Assembly (NCBI RefSeq): GCF_004570875.1
Contig: NZ_SPQK01000001.1
Coordinates: 310,001 to 374,000 of the forward strand
Length of the DNA: 64,000 nt
Direction: 5' to 3'
DNA from: Blastococcus sp. CT_GayMR16
GTDB lineage: Bacteria; Actinomycetota; Actinomycetes; Mycobacteriales; Geodermatophilaceae
Position 1 is the stretch's first letter; each line of letters opens with the position of its first letter. Positions 1-11,102 of the stretch are shown piece after piece. The position numbers and the translations under genes were made by a program. Under the pieces are notes generated by a model. That model did not search any database, had not been told where the DNA came from, and was given only the letters and a program-made list of their open reading frames with translations.

Positions 1-1
1 C

Positions 2-187
2 ACCCTCGGCAAGGGCGACGGGCCCTCCTTCATCGGCGAGGAGCGGCTGAAGGGCGAAGCCCCAGCCGCGCCGGCGCCGGCGATCCCGGTTCAGCGGACC
101 ACGACCGACGAGGCCCCGGCCGTTCCGCAGCCGACCGTTCCGGAGCAGGCCCCTCCGGAACCGACTGCCGTGCGGACCGGGTACTGA
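2..187 (+). CDS. C-terminal fragment of an unidentified protein
   Basis: The window opens inside a forward reading frame that runs to TGA at 185-187. The visible tail of 61 residues begins TLGKGDGPSFIGEERLKGE and then becomes a Pro/Ala/Glu-rich disordered extension ending in RTGY. The composition is typical of a low-complexity C-terminal tail on an actinobacterial protein. Too little of a folded domain is present to name the family, so no function is assigned. The gene ends 6 bp before the stop codon of the convergent VOC gene, so the two are tail to tail. Confidence 0.6.
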   Translation, partial: TLGKGDGPSFIGEERLKGEAPAAPAPAIPVQRTTTDEAPAVPQPTVPEQAPPEPTAVRTGY

Positions 188-193
188 GCGCGC

Positions 194-574
194 TCAGTCC
201 TGCTGGATCACCGAGAAGACGTTGCCCGCCGGGTCGGTGAACCAGGCGATCAACGGCCCGCCGGCCCGCATGATGCCCTTCTCGTCGGTCGGCGGGTTCT
301 CGTACTGCTGGAACGTGATGCCGCGGCCGATCAACTCGTCGACCGCCTTCTCGACGTCGGCGACCGGGAAGTTCAGCACCGTGAACGTCGCCGGCACGTG
401 GTCGTCCTTCGCGTAGACGAGGACGTCCGTGCCGCCGCCGAGCTTCAGCCGGAGAAGGCCGCCCATCTCGGGCACAGCGGAGACCTGGAGCCCCAGCGTC
501 TGCTCGTAAAAATTGCGGGCACGGTCCAGGTCGTCCACGGAGAAACCACTGAATGCCGGGCTGTCGGTGAGCAC
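194..574 (-). CDS. VOC (glyoxalase/bleomycin-resistance fold) family protein
   Basis: This 126-residue protein has the size and layout of a single VOC-superfamily chain: an opening [19 protein letters not shown], a central [16 protein letters not shown] and a closing [15 protein letters not shown], which is the usual end of the second beta-alpha-beta-beta-beta module. Such proteins bind a metal and act in glyoxalase, dioxygenase or antibiotic-binding roles; the substrate cannot be read from the sequence. The start is GTG, preceded by a purine-rich AGGGG about seven bases upstream. It lies 69 bp downstream of the ECF sigma factor gene on the same strand, so the two probably form one transcript. 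Confidence 0.85.
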   Translation of the reverse strand: MLTDSPAFSGFSVDDLDRARNFYEQTLGLQVSAVPEMGGLLRLKLGGGTDVLVYAKDDHVPATFTVLNFPVADVEKAVDELIGRGITFQQYENPPTDEKGIMRAGGPLIAWFTDPAGNVFSVIQQD

Positions 575-643
575 GGAGATCCCCTCTCGATCGGTCCTGG
601 TGGTGACCGCGCGGGTGCCCCGAACTCATCGGCGGACGGCGGC

Positions 644-1627
644 TCAGTCGAGGACGGCCGGCAGGCCCAGGAGCAGGAACAGGCCGCTGTCGAGGTCCAG
701 GAAGCTCGAGATGTGGGCGATCCGCCCGTCCTCCACCTCCAGCACGTGCAGAGCCCACGGCTCCCGTCCACCACCCTCGCGCGGGCGGTACTGCGCGAAT
801 GCCGGCGTTCCGTTGGCCTCGAGCGGAACCAGCACCGAACCCCGGCAGCCCTCCCCCGGGCCGAGCATCCAGGTGCCGATGTCCTCGGCCCCGCGCAGCC
901 ACATCTCGTAGGGCGGCATGTGCTGGGTGGCGTCGTCGTGAAGGAGGCGGACGAAGGCGTCGATGTCGTAGCGCTCGAAGGCGTCGACGTAGCGAGCGAG
1001 AAGCTCCCGGTCGTCGGCGTCCAGGGGCCGGGGTGCGGGCGCACCACCAGCGGCGGCGAGCGTCGCCCGGGCCCGCTGCAGCGCGCTGTTGACCGAGGCG
1101 ACCGTGCTGTCGAGGAGCTGGGCCACCTCGTCGGCCTTCCAGCGCAGCACCTCGCGCAGGATCAGGACGGCGCGCTGGCGCGGCGGCAGGTGCTGCAGCG
1201 CCGCGACGAACGCCAGCCGGATCGACTCCTTCGCCACCGCCCGCTCGGCGGGGTCGGCGTCGTCCGGGATCACCTGCCGGTCGAGCACCGGCTCCACCCA
1301 CGCCGTCCCCGGGCGACGCTGGGCCAGGGAGTGCTCGACGGGCTGCCACGGCGATCCGGACAGGTCCATCGGCAGCGCCCGGCGCTGCCGGCCCGACAAC
1401 TGGTCCAGGCACACGTTGGTCGCGATCCGGTACAGCCACGACCGCAGCGCCGACCGGCCCTCGAAGTCGCCCAGACCGCGCCAGGCACGCACCAGCGTCT
1501 CCTGCACCGCGTCCTCGGCGTCGAAGGACGACCCGAGCATCCGGTAGCAGTACCCGGTGAGCTCGCGGCGGTGCTCGAGCAGGCGTGGGTCGAGCTGGTC
1601 GGTCGGTCCGATGGCGACGCTGGTCAC
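644..1627 (-). CDS. ECF-type RNA polymerase sigma factor with C-terminal SnoaL-like domain (SigG/SigX5-like)
   Basis: The protein has 327 residues. Region 2 is near residues 10-80 ([20 protein letters not shown], then [16 protein letters not shown]) and region 4 near 140-195 ([17 protein letters not shown], then [20 protein letters not shown]). After these comes a roughly 120-residue NTF2/SnoaL-like domain ([37 protein letters not shown]). This layout and length match the SigG/SigX5 group of large ECF factors, in which the C-terminal domain replaces a separate anti-sigma partner; no anti-sigma gene is adjacent. I chose the GTG at 1627 because GAGGAG lies about nine bases upstream and region 2 starts soon after. 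It is divergent from the histidine kinase gene. The signal sensed is unknown. Confidence 0.88.
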   Translation of the reverse strand: MTSVAIGPTDQLDPRLLEHRRELTGYCYRMLGSSFDAEDAVQETLVRAWRGLGDFEGRSALRSWLYRIATNVCLDQLSGRQRRALPMDLSGSPWQPVEHSLAQRRPGTAWVEPVLDRQVIPDDADPAERAVAKESIRLAFVAALQHLPPRQRAVLILREVLRWKADEVAQLLDSTVASVNSALQRARATLAAAGGAPAPRPLDADDRELLARYVDAFERYDIDAFVRLLHDDATQHMPPYEMWLRGAEDIGTWMLGPGEGCRGSVLVPLEANGTPAFAQYRPREGGGREPWALHVLEVEDGRIAHISSFLDLDSGLFLLLGLPAVLD

Positions 1628-1852
1628 CTGTGACCACTCCTCGTGTCGTTGTGTCCGTCCAGCAGACCACAGGACGACGACAGTTCGGGAGCCCTGATCG
1701 CCCGGTCGGGGCCGGGACTGGACACGGGGCCGGGGCAGTGCGGGAGCATCGGCGACCGAGATGACCAGCAGCCGACAGTCGGGCGGGCCCGACCCCCGAT
1801 CGACCAGCCAGCGGGATGGGTCCGGACGCCGCCCGGAACCAGGCTCGACGGC

Positions 1853-3163
1853 ATGACCGCAGACACCCTCGTGCTCCCCACCGTGGCCTCGCCCACCCCG
1901 ATCGCCCGCTCGCGCGGCTGGTTCCGCCAGCTCGGCGTCGACACCGGCTACGTCCTCGTGAGCTTCCCCGTCGCCATCGCCGCCTTCGTCGTCCTCGTCA
2001 CCGGCCTCAGCCTCGGCGTGGGGCTGCTCGTCGTGTGGGTGGGTGTCGCAGTGCTCGCGGCCGCCCTCCTCGCCGCGCGGGCACTCGCCACGCTCGAGCG
2101 CACCTGGCTGCCCGCCGTCCTCCGCCGCCCGCTGCCGGAGCCGGCCTACCTCCGCGCGGAGGGTCGCCCCGTCCGGCGGCTGACCACGCCGCTGCGCGAT
2201 CCCCAGCCGTGGCTCGACGCGCTGCACGCGATCGTCCGCTTCCCGGTGGCGATCTTCTCCTTCGTCCTCACCGTGACCTTCTGGTCGGTCGCCCTGGGCG
2301 GCATCACGTACGGGGCGTGGGACTGGGCGCTCCCAGATGCGTCCCGGACCGCCGACAACCAGGACCTCCTCGAGCTGGTCGGCCTCGAGAGCACCGCGGG
2401 ACGCCGGATCCTCGTCTACACCGTCATCGGCCTCGTCTTCGCCGTCCTGCTGCCGTTTGTCGTCCGAGGAGTCGCCGTGCTGCAGGCCTCGCTGGGGCGG
2501 GTGCTGCTGACCTCGCGCGCCGCCACCCAGGCCGAGCTCGGCCGGCTCACCGAGGGCCGCAATGCCGCCGTCGCCGCCGAGGCGGTGGCGCTGCGCAGGC
2601 TGGAGCGCGACATCCACGACGGCCCCCAGCAGCAGCTGGTCCGGCTGAACATGGACCTCGCCCGGGCCCAGCGGCAGATGGAGCGCGACCCTGGCGCCGC
2701 CCGGGCGGCGCTCGGCGAGGCCGCCGGCCTGGCGCGGGAGACGCTCGAGGACCTCCGGGCTCTGTCCCGTGGCATCGCGCCCCCGGTCCTGGCCGACCGC
2801 GGCCTCGCCGCCGCCCTCGCCGCCATCGCCGCCCGCTCGCCGGTCCCGGTCGACCTGGCCGTCGACCTCCCCGCCGAGCGGCTGGCGCCGGTCACCGAGA
2901 ACACCGCCTACTTCGTCGTCAGCGAGGCATTGGCCAATGTGGCCAAGCACAGCGACGCGACGACCTGCCGGGTCGAGGTCCGGTGCAGCGGCGACCGGGT
3001 GCGCGTCGTCGTCGAGGACGACGGCATCGGCGGTGCGGTGGTCGCTCCCGGGCACGGCCTGTCCGGGCTCACCGACCGGCTGCTCGCGGTGGACGGCGGA
3101 CTGACCGTCGACAGCCCGCGCGGCGGCCCCACCCGGCTCACGGCGGAGCTGCCGTGCGGGTGA
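1853..3163 (+). CDS. NarL-type two-component sensor histidine kinase with N-terminal membrane sensor domain
   Basis: The 436-residue protein has four hydrophobic membrane segments (about residues 30-80, 128-155 and 186-207), matching the membrane 'Sensor' domain of actinobacterial kinases. A HisKA_3 dimerisation box follows with the phospho-acceptor His255 in [14 protein letters not shown]. The C-terminal ATPase domain has an N box ([12 protein letters not shown]), a G1 box (VVEDDGIGG) and a G2 box ([11 protein letters not shown]). It should autophosphorylate and pass phosphate to the response regulator encoded next, whose start overlaps its stop by 10 nt. I chose the ATG at 1853; longer upstream frames have non-coding composition. 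The signal is unknown. The pair is divergent from the ECF sigma factor across about 225 bp. Confidence 0.9.
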   Translation: MTADTLVLPTVASPTPIARSRGWFRQLGVDTGYVLVSFPVAIAAFVVLVTGLSLGVGLLVVWVGVAVLAAALLAARALATLERTWLPAVLRRPLPEPAYLRAEGRPVRRLTTPLRDPQPWLDALHAIVRFPVAIFSFVLTVTFWSVALGGITYGAWDWALPDASRTADNQDLLELVGLESTAGRRILVYTVIGLVFAVLLPFVVRGVAVLQASLGRVLLTSRAATQAELGRLTEGRNAAVAAEAVALRRLERDIHDGPQQQLVRLNMDLARAQRQMERDPGAARAALGEAAGLARETLEDLRALSRGIAPPVLADRGLAAALAAIAARSPVPVDLAVDLPAERLAPVTENTAYFVVSEALANVAKHSDATTCRVEVRCSGDRVRVVVEDDGIGGAVVAPGHGLSGLTDRLLAVDGGLTVDSPRGGPTRLTAELPCG

Positions 3164-3798
3164 TCCTGGCCGAGGACTCCGTCCTTCTCCGGGAGGGCCT
3201 GGTCCGCCTGCTCGAGGAGGCCGGTACCGAGGTGGTCGCCGCGGTCGCGGACGGCCCTTCCCTGGTCCGGGCGGTGCGCGAGCACCGCCCGGACGTCGCG
3301 GTCGTCGACGTCCGGATGCCGCCGACGCACACCGACGAGGGGCTGCGGGCGGCGGTCGAGGCGCGGCTCGCCGTCCCGGGGACCGCGGTGCTGGTGCTCT
3401 CGCAGTACGTCGAGGTCGCCTACGCCGACGAGCTGCTCGCCGACGGCGCGGGCGGCGTCGGCTACCTGCTCAAGGACCGGGTGGCCGACGTCGACTCGTT
3501 CCTCGCCGCACTGGAGGACGTCGTCGGCGGGGGCACGGTGCTCGACCCGCAGGTGGTCGCCCAGTTGTTCGCCCGGCGCCGCGCCGACGACCCGGTCCGC
3601 CGGCTGACCCCGCGCGAGCGGGAGGTGCTGGGCCTGATCGCGGAGGGCCACTCGAACACGGCGATCGCGCGGAGCCTGGTCGTCACGCCAGGCGCGGTGG
3701 AGAAGCACACCCAGCACATCTTCGCGAAGCTCGGTCTCTCCCAGGACGACGACCAGCACCGCCGCGTGATGGCGACCCTGGCCTACCTGCGCGGCTGA
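3154..3798 (+). CDS. LuxR/NarL-family response regulator
   Basis: This 214-residue protein has a receiver domain with the acidic pair ED at residues 7-8, phospho-acceptor Asp52 in [12 protein letters not shown] and the conserved Lys in YLLKDRV. The C-terminal LuxR-type helix-turn-helix ([20 protein letters not shown], then [18 protein letters not shown]) is complete. The GTG start lies 10 nt inside the end of the histidine kinase gene, so the two are translationally coupled and form a cognate pair. It should act as a DNA-binding transcription regulator, phosphorylated by the adjacent kinase. Targets are not evident from the window, although the immediately downstream acetyltransferase may be read from the same transcript. 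Confidence 0.92.
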   Translation: MRVILAEDSVLLREGLVRLLEEAGTEVVAAVADGPSLVRAVREHRPDVAVVDVRMPPTHTDEGLRAAVEARLAVPGTAVLVLSQYVEVAYADELLADGAGGVGYLLKDRVADVDSFLAALEDVVGGGTVLDPQVVAQLFARRRADDPVRRLTPREREVLGLIAEGHSNTAIARSLVVTPGAVEKHTQHIFAKLGLSQDDDQHRRVMATLAYLRG

Positions 3799-3828
3799 AC
3801 TCGGTGGCCGGGCGTCGGCGGTGCCCGG

Positions 3829-3834
3829 TAGACA
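3829..3834 (+). promoter_or_regulatory. Putative -10 box of a leaderless promoter for the Eis-like gene
   Basis: TAGACA is followed by seven bases and then the GTG start at 3842, with no Shine-Dalgarno sequence. It is one of a recurrent set in this window with the same spacing, which suggests that transcription starts at or next to the start codon. Confidence 0.5.
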
Positions 3835-3841
3835 TCTGTCC

Positions 3842-5086
3842 GTGGCCGACGATCCCGCCCTGCAGCTCCGCCCCGCGACCCCCGAGGAGTGGCCCGTCTT
3901 CCTGAAGACCATGGTCGGGGCGTTCGGGGAGACCCCCACCGGCCCCTACACCGACATTCCCCCACCGGTCGCCGAGATGGACCGGTCGCTGGGCCTGTGG
4001 GACCGCGACCAGGTCGTCGCCACGGCCGGCATCTACAGCCGCCAGCTGACCGTCCCCGGCGCCGTCGTGCCGTGCGCCGGCATCACCTGGGTGACCGTGG
4101 CGCCCACCCACCGCCGACGCGGCGTGCTGACCTCGATGATGCGGCGGCAGCTGACCGAGATCCACGAGCAGGGACGGGAGCCCGTGGCTGCGCTCTGGGC
4201 GTCGGAGTCCTCGATCTACGGACGCTTCGGGTACGCGCCGGCCACCGTCAAGGGCGGGATGACCGGCCGGAGCGAACGCCTGCGGCTGCGACCGGACATC
4301 GACCTGGGCGCCGGGCGCGTCGACGTCGTCCCGCTGGAGACCTACCGGCCGGCGGCGGCGGCCGTGTACGACGCGGTGCGCCGGTTCGTGCCGGGCAACC
4401 TGGCGCGCGACGAGCGCTGGTGGACCCGGCTGCTCCGCGACGAGCCCGACGACCGCGAAGGCGCCACCGAGCGCCGCTTCCTGCTGCACACCGAGGCCGA
4501 CGGGACCGTCACCGGGTACGCCACCTTCCGGATGAAGGGCGGCTGGACCGACGGCGGCGAGCCCGACGGCACGCTGATCGTGGAGGAGGCGCGGGCCAGC
4601 ACCGCACCGGCCTACGCGTCGCTGTGGAAGGTGCTGCTGTCGGTCGACCTGGTGCGCACGCTGCAGGTGCCGATGGCCTCGGCCGACGACCCGCTCCGCC
4701 AGCTGGTCACCGATCCGCGCGCCCTGAATCTCCGGCCGGCCGACGGGATGTGGGTCCGGCTGGTCGACGTCGGGCCCGCACTGTCCGCACGGCGGTACCC
4801 GACGAACATCAATCTGGTCTTCGAGGTGCGCGACGAGTTCTGCCCGTGGAACGCCGGGCGCTGGCACGTCTGGGGGCATCCCGCCGGCGCATTCTGCGAC
4901 CGCACCGACCGCGACCCCGATCTGGTGCTCGGCATCGAGGAGCTCTCGGCCGCCTATCTGGGCGGGGTCTCCCTGGCCACCCTCCAGGCGGCCGGGCGGG
5001 TCACCGAGATCAGCCCGGGCGCGGTCACGCTCGCGTCGACGGCGTTCTTCTGGCCGGTCACCCCGTGGTGCCCGGAGGAGTTCTAG
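3842..5086 (+). CDS. GNAT-family N-acetyltransferase, Eis-like
   Basis: The protein has 414 residues from the GTG at 3842 (an in-frame GTG at 3821 would add seven). The N-terminal GNAT domain has the acetyl-CoA loop RRRGVLTSMMRRQL near residue 90, followed by YGRFGYAPAT. The central and C-terminal parts match the second GNAT-like and sterol-carrier-like domains of the Eis family (ITWVTVAPTH; LGGVSLATLQAAGRVTE). It ends in Phe, as in Mycobacterium tuberculosis Eis, where the terminal carboxylate takes part in catalysis. Eis-family enzymes acetylate amines, including aminoglycosides and protein lysines; the natural substrate here is unknown. The stop overlaps the convergent rpiB stop by 3 nt. 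Confidence 0.85.
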   Translation: MADDPALQLRPATPEEWPVFLKTMVGAFGETPTGPYTDIPPPVAEMDRSLGLWDRDQVVATAGIYSRQLTVPGAVVPCAGITWVTVAPTHRRRGVLTSMMRRQLTEIHEQGREPVAALWASESSIYGRFGYAPATVKGGMTGRSERLRLRPDIDLGAGRVDVVPLETYRPAAAAVYDAVRRFVPGNLARDERWWTRLLRDEPDDREGATERRFLLHTEADGTVTGYATFRMKGGWTDGGEPDGTLIVEEARASTAPAYASLWKVLLSVDLVRTLQVPMASADDPLRQLVTDPRALNLRPADGMWVRLVDVGPALSARRYPTNINLVFEVRDEFCPWNAGRWHVWGHPAGAFCDRTDRDPDLVLGIEELSAAYLGGVSLATLQAAGRVTEISPGAVTLASTAFFWPVTPWCPEEF

Positions 5087-5583
5087 CTGGAGGCTCGGGG
5101 CGGGGTTCGCGTCGGGAGCCCGCCGGCCGGGCGGTGCCGGTCGCGCTCGTAGTCGCTGATCAGGCCGATCCGGCGGACGTGGCGCTCGTCCTCGCTGAAC
5201 GGGGTCTGCAGGAACTCGAGGACGAGTGCGGTGGCCTCCTCGTCGGAGTGCTGGCGGGCACCGATGGACACGACGTTCGCGTCGTTGTGCTGGCGCGCGA
5301 GCTGCGCGGTCGAGGTGTTCCAGACCAGGGCCGCACGGACGCCGGGCACCTTGTTGGCCGCGATCTGCTCGCCGTTGCCCGATCCCCCGATGACGACGCC
5401 GAGAGTGCCGGGCTCGGCCACGGTCCGCTCCCCCACCTCGAAGCAGAACGGCGGGTAGTCGTCCTGGGCGTCGTACTCGAACGCCCCGCAGTCGACCGGC
5501 TCGTGCCCCGCGGCGGTCAGCGCCTGCTTCAGGTGCTCCTTGAACTCCAGGCCGGCATGGTCGGTCCCGACGAAGACGCGCAT
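5083..5583 (-). CDS. rpiB: Ribose-5-phosphate isomerase B
   Basis: The 166-residue protein interconverts ribose-5-phosphate and ribulose-5-phosphate in the non-oxidative pentose phosphate pathway. The sequence shows the RpiB/LacAB fold: GTDHAGLEFKEHL at residues 6-18 with the substrate-binding Asp-His pair, then GGSGNGEQIAANK. The actinobacterial enzymes use a Glu as base where the Escherichia coli enzyme uses Cys; that Glu is residue 72 here. The later RQHNDANVVSIGARQ motif is also typical. The ATG start follows a CAGACT box by seven bases without a ribosome-binding site, so it may be leaderless. It is divergent from the DUF429 gene across only 26 bp. Confidence 0.93.
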   Translation of the reverse strand: MRVFVGTDHAGLEFKEHLKQALTAAGHEPVDCGAFEYDAQDDYPPFCFEVGERTVAEPGTLGVVIGGSGNGEQIAANKVPGVRAALVWNTSTAQLARQHNDANVVSIGARQHSDEEATALVLEFLQTPFSEDERHVRRIGLISDYERDRHRPAGGLPTRTPPRASS

Positions 5584-5590
5584 GGCGGCA

Positions 5591-5603
5591 AGTCTGACAG
5601 GCT
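5591..5603. promoter_or_regulatory. Overlapping divergent leaderless promoters (rpiB / DUF429)
   Basis: The two start codons are only 26 bp apart (5583 on minus, 5610 on plus). On the minus strand CAGACT (5596-5591) lies seven bases before the rpiB ATG. On the plus strand CAGGCT (5598-5603) lies six bases before the DUF429 ATG. There is no space for leader regions, so both messages are expected to start at their start codons and the two promoters may compete. This is inferred from spacing only. Confidence 0.45.
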
Positions 5604-5609
5604 GCCGGG

Positions 5610-6275
5610 ATGGCGGTCCTGGGAGTCGACGGCTGGCGCGGTGGCTGGGTCGGGGCCCTCCTCGACGGCAGCACCGTCACCGTCCTGGCGCTGCCCGACG
5701 TCGCCGCCGTCCTCGCCGTGCCGGAGGTGGACGTCGTCGGGATCGACATGCCCATCGGCCTCTCGGACGACGGCTCCCGCGCCTGCGACGTCCTGGCTCG
5801 GCGGCGGCTCGGTCGAGCCGGCAGTTCGGTGTTCCCGGCCCCGGTGCGCGCCGTCCTCGACTGCGACGACTACGCAGAAGCGTGCGAGGTGTCGCGCCAG
5901 GCGTCAGGGAAGGCGCTGTCGATCCAGGCCTGGAACCTGGTCCCGGCGATCCGGGCGCTCGACACCGCGCTGGCCGAGCAGGCGACGACCCCCGTGCACG
6001 AGGTGCACCCCGAACTGGCCTTCCGCAGCATCGACGCCCGCGTCGCCGACCGGAAGGCGAGCGCGCGGGGGCTGGCACAGCGGGTGCGGGCGCTCTCGCC
6101 GGTGATGGACGTTCTCGACGCCCTCGCCACGGCACCGCCGAAGGTGCCGGTCATCGACGCGCTCGACGCCTGCGCGGCAGCCTGGTCGGCCCAGCGGCTG
6201 GCCGACGGGGTCGCCGAGAGCGTCGGGGACGGCGCAGTCGACCGGCGGGGCCGCCCGATGCGGATCTCCTGGTAG
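5610..6275 (+). CDS. DUF429 domain protein (predicted RNase H-fold nuclease)
   Basis: This 221-residue protein opens with VLGVDGWRGGWVG, the first beta-hairpin of the DUF429 family, whose Asp resembles the first metal ligand of RNase H-like folds. DVVGIDMPIGL is the second conserved strand and carries the next acidic residue. Further conserved parts are the SSVFPAPVRAVL stretch, the EVHPELAF motif and DALDACAAAWSA near the end. The family is annotated as a predicted nuclease of unknown target. The start is ATG with a leaderless-type CAGGCT box six bases upstream. It converges with the SDR gene, whose stop codon is 1 bp away. Confidence 0.85.
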   Translation: MAVLGVDGWRGGWVGALLDGSTVTVLALPDVAAVLAVPEVDVVGIDMPIGLSDDGSRACDVLARRRLGRAGSSVFPAPVRAVLDCDDYAEACEVSRQASGKALSIQAWNLVPAIRALDTALAEQATTPVHEVHPELAFRSIDARVADRKASARGLAQRVRALSPVMDVLDALATAPPKVPVIDALDACAAAWSAQRLADGVAESVGDGAVDRRGRPMRISW

Positions 6276-6276
6276 C

Positions 6277-7032
6277 TCAGGTGAGGCGGCGGACCACAGA
6301 GAGCGGGAGGACGCGAAGCAGGCGGGCCACCGGGCGCCACGGCCACTCGGGCACGTAGCCGCGCACCGGCTCGCGCTCGACGACCTCGACCAGCGCCTTC
6401 ACACCCTTGTCCAGCCCGACGGTCAGCGGACCCCGGCGGCCGACGTTGATGTCGGTCTCGATGAAGCCCGGCAGGATCGTCGAGATCTTGATCTGCGAGC
6501 CGAGGACGTCGGAGCGGATGCCCTCGGCGAGCGCGTTCAGCGCGGCCTTGCTGGCGCCGTAGGCCGTACGGGTGCCGCGCATCCCGCGGATGGACGCCAC
6601 CGAGGAGATCAGCACCAGATGTCCGGCGCCCTGGGCACGGAAGAGTTCCATCGCCGCCTCGCACTGAGCGTGCGAGCCGAGCACGTTGGTGGCCAGCGTC
6701 GCGCGGTTGGCCCACGCCTTGCCGGTGCCGATCGAGGCGCCCTTGCCGATGCCGGCGTTGACGATCACCCGGTCCAGGCCGCCGAGCCGGTCGGCCAGCT
6801 CGGGGATCACCCGGGCCACCGCGTCGGGGTCGTCGACGTCGAGCTCGGCGACCTCGACCCGGATCCCCGGATGAGCGGCGAGCAGCTCCTTGCGGAGCGC
6901 CTCCAGCAGATCCAGCCGGCGGGCGCAGAGCGCGAGGTCGCGGCCCATGGCGGCGAACCGGCGGGCCATGCCCTCGCCCAGGCCGGAGCTGGCGCCGGAG
7001 ATCAGGATGCGCAGACGTTCGGGGTGCGGCAC
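6277..7032 (-). CDS. Short-chain dehydrogenase/reductase (SDR) family oxidoreductase
   Basis: The 251-residue protein is a classical SDR. It has the cofactor loop SGASSGLGEG near residue 12, the LDVDDPDA motif that sits before the adenine-binding pocket, NAG at the end of strand 4, the catalytic Ser in LISSVAS and YGASK as the catalytic Tyr-Lys pair. It should reduce or oxidise a hydroxyl or carbonyl group with NAD(P)H; the Arg pair in CARRLD favours NADP(H). The substrate is unknown. I chose the GTG at 7032 because CATGCT lies six bases before it; a GTG at 7050 is also in frame. The 35-bp gap to the upstream DsbA-like gene suggests possible cotranscription. Confidence 0.87.
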   Translation of the reverse strand: MPHPERLRILISGASSGLGEGMARRFAAMGRDLALCARRLDLLEALRKELLAAHPGIRVEVAELDVDDPDAVARVIPELADRLGGLDRVIVNAGIGKGASIGTGKAWANRATLATNVLGSHAQCEAAMELFRAQGAGHLVLISSVASIRGMRGTRTAYGASKAALNALAEGIRSDVLGSQIKISTILPGFIETDINVGRRGPLTVGLDKGVKALVEVVEREPVRGYVPEWPWRPVARLLRVLPLSVVRRLT

Positions 7033-7066
7033 CGCGACAGCATGCCGCACCCCCGTCCCGGGGGCC

Positions 7067-7732
7067 TCAGCGGCGGCCGGTCAGCTCCAGGACGTCGGCG
7101 GGCACCGAGTCCATGTCCGGGCCGGTCGTCCGCGTGCGCTTGAGCTCCCAGAAGTCGGGCAGGTTGGCGAGCAGGACGGCGCCGTCGAACGCCTTGCCGG
7201 CCGCCTCGCCGGTCGGCACCTTGCTGATCACCGGACCGAAGAACGCCACCCCGTCGATGTGCATGACCGGCGTGCCGACGTCGTCACCGACCGGGTCCAT
7301 GCCCTCGTGGTGGCTCTTCTCGAGGTCCGCGTCGTACTCGGTCGAGGTCGCCGCCTCGGCCAGCTCCGCCGGGAGACCGACGCGCTCGAGCGCCGGGACG
7401 ATCAGGTCCTCGAGCTCCAGCTTCTCGTGGTGCCGCAGCGTGCCCATCGCGGTGTAGAGGTCGCCCAGGACCTCGTCGCCGTGCTTCTGGGCCGCGGCGA
7501 TGGCGACCCGCACGGGTCCGATCGCCTGCTTCATCATCTCCTGGTAGTCCTCGGGCAGGTCCCGCCCGCGGTTGAGGACGGCGAGGGACATGACGTGCCA
7601 GTGCAGGTCGAGGTCGCGCACCTTGGCCGCCTCGAGGACCCAGCGACTGGTCAGCCACGCCCAGGGACACAGCGGGTCGAACCAGAAGTCCACGCGGGCC
7701 TTGGTGGGGGCGCTCTGCACTGCCTCGGTCAT
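7067..7732 (-). CDS. DsbA-family mycothiol-dependent nitroreductase-like protein (Rv2466c-like) with CPWA active site
   Basis: This 221-residue protein has the thioredoxin fold with a helical insertion seen in DsbA-family proteins. It closely resembles Mycobacterium tuberculosis Rv2466c as I recall it: [10 protein letters not shown] at residues 15-24, [47 protein letters not shown] and [13 protein letters not shown]. Rv2466c reduces nitro compounds with mycothiol. The known enzyme has a CPWC motif, but here the fourth position is Ala (Cys22-Pro-Trp-Ala25), so only the nucleophilic cysteine remains. It sits next to pepN and rpiB as in mycobacteria. GGAGG lies eight bases before the ATG. The protein is probably cytoplasmic because no signal peptide is present. 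Confidence 0.88.
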   Translation of the reverse strand: MTEAVQSAPTKARVDFWFDPLCPWAWLTSRWVLEAAKVRDLDLHWHVMSLAVLNRGRDLPEDYQEMMKQAIGPVRVAIAAAQKHGDEVLGDLYTAMGTLRHHEKLELEDLIVPALERVGLPAELAEAATSTEYDADLEKSHHEGMDPVGDDVGTPVMHIDGVAFFGPVISKVPTGEAAGKAFDGAVLLANLPDFWELKRTRTTGPDMDSVPADVLELTGRR

Positions 7733-7887
7733 GTAACCGTCCTCCGGGATTCGTCGGCCCGGCTGATCGCGCCGGGCCCGCTGCCTGTCCAAATCCGGAT
7801 CGCCGTCGGGTTGTTCCCGCCTCCGCTCGGCGAGCCGCTGTGGAGCACCGAGGAGGAACGTCGTCCCCGCATGGAAAGCTTTCCTGT

Positions 7888-10437
<2,550 letters not shown>

Positions 10438-10440
10438 TCT

Positions 10441-10458
10441 GTCGGCCTACCGGCCGAC
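10441..10458. terminator. Hairpin after pepN
   Basis: GTCGGCC and GGCCGAC pair around the loop TACC, 3 bp after the pepN stop codon. There is no T-run, as is common for actinobacterial terminators. It would end the pepN transcript in the tail-to-tail gap with the DUF5130 gene. Confidence 0.55.
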
Positions 10459-10559
10459 ACCGCTACCAGGAGCCGTCCCCGACGGTCACTGAGCCCTACC
10501 CGCTCCTCCTCGCGGAGGCCTCCGGCCCCCACTCGTCGGAGCGCCTCGCTGGCCGCGGT

Positions 10560-10576
10560 GCGGTCCGGAGGACCGC
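10560..10576. terminator. Hairpin after the DUF5130 gene
   Basis: GCGGTCC and GGACCGC form a 7-bp stem around GGA. It lies 7 bp beyond the stop of the minus-strand DUF5130 gene, so it is best placed as that gene's terminator. Confidence 0.5.
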
Positions 10577-10583
10577 GGTGTGG

Positions 10584-11051
10584 TCAGTCGTGCAGGTGGC
10601 GCAGGGCGGGCGGGTGGCCGGCCTGGTCCGACATCTGCCGCAACCCGTTGACGATGCCGCCCACGAGATCACCGGCGGCGAACGAACCGGTCATCGAGAG
10701 CACGGCCAGCGCGCACGCGCGGTCGGGGATCCGACGGGCGGCGGCAGCGCCGGTGACGACCTCGACGACCCGCTGCCCGGGTGAGACGGCGATCAGCACC
10801 GACTCGGGAAGGTGGTCGCCGGAGTGCCCGAACAGCTCCTCGGCGCGGATGCGGGTCTGCTTGCCGAGGTCACCGATGTACAGCGTGAAGCGCAGCCCGG
10901 TCTCCCGGGACGACATGGTCAGCGCCTCGTCGAGCCGGGCCAGCTCCTGGAAGCTGAAGATCGAGTCGAGGTCACTGGCCTCGTCCGTCCGCGCCGCCGC
11001 GGTGTCGTGCGTGGCGGTGTCGTGGGACTCGACTTCGAGCGCGCGGGTCAT
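10584..11051 (-). CDS. DUF5130 family protein (TPM-like)
   Basis: This 155-residue protein matches the actinobacterial DUF5130 family, represented next to pepN in Mycobacterium tuberculosis (Rv2468c in my recollection). Visible features are a disordered Thr/Asp-rich N-terminus, FSFQELARLDEALTMSSRET, a strand FTLYIGDLG, a core VLIAVSPGQRVVEVVTGAAA and a helical end GGIVNGLRQMSDQAG. The order resembles TPM-domain proteins, in which a beta sheet is followed by a conserved VEVVTG strand. No transmembrane segment or signal peptide is seen. The biochemical role is unknown. The ATG start has GGAGG six bases upstream. The small membrane protein gene lies about 50 bp away on the same strand. Confidence 0.82.
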   Translation of the reverse strand: MTRALEVESHDTATHDTAAARTDEASDLDSIFSFQELARLDEALTMSSRETGLRFTLYIGDLGKQTRIRAEELFGHSGDHLPESVLIAVSPGQRVVEVVTGAAAARRIPDRACALAVLSMTGSFAAGDLVGGIVNGLRQMSDQAGHPPALRHLHD

Positions 11052-11102
11052 CGCCGGCCTCCGGGGCTGTCGGAACTCAGGGACATGACTCAGCGGCTCC
11101 CG

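Noticed and set aside
30-1670. Long minus-strand open frame encompassing the VOC and sigma factor region
   Set aside because: Very Arg/Pro/Ala-rich translation without domains; it is a shadow frame of the sigma factor and VOC genes in GC-rich DNA.
3683-5755. Minus-strand frame opposite the Eis-like gene
   Set aside because: It overlaps rpiB in another frame and the response regulator end; codon and residue composition is that of an antisense frame.
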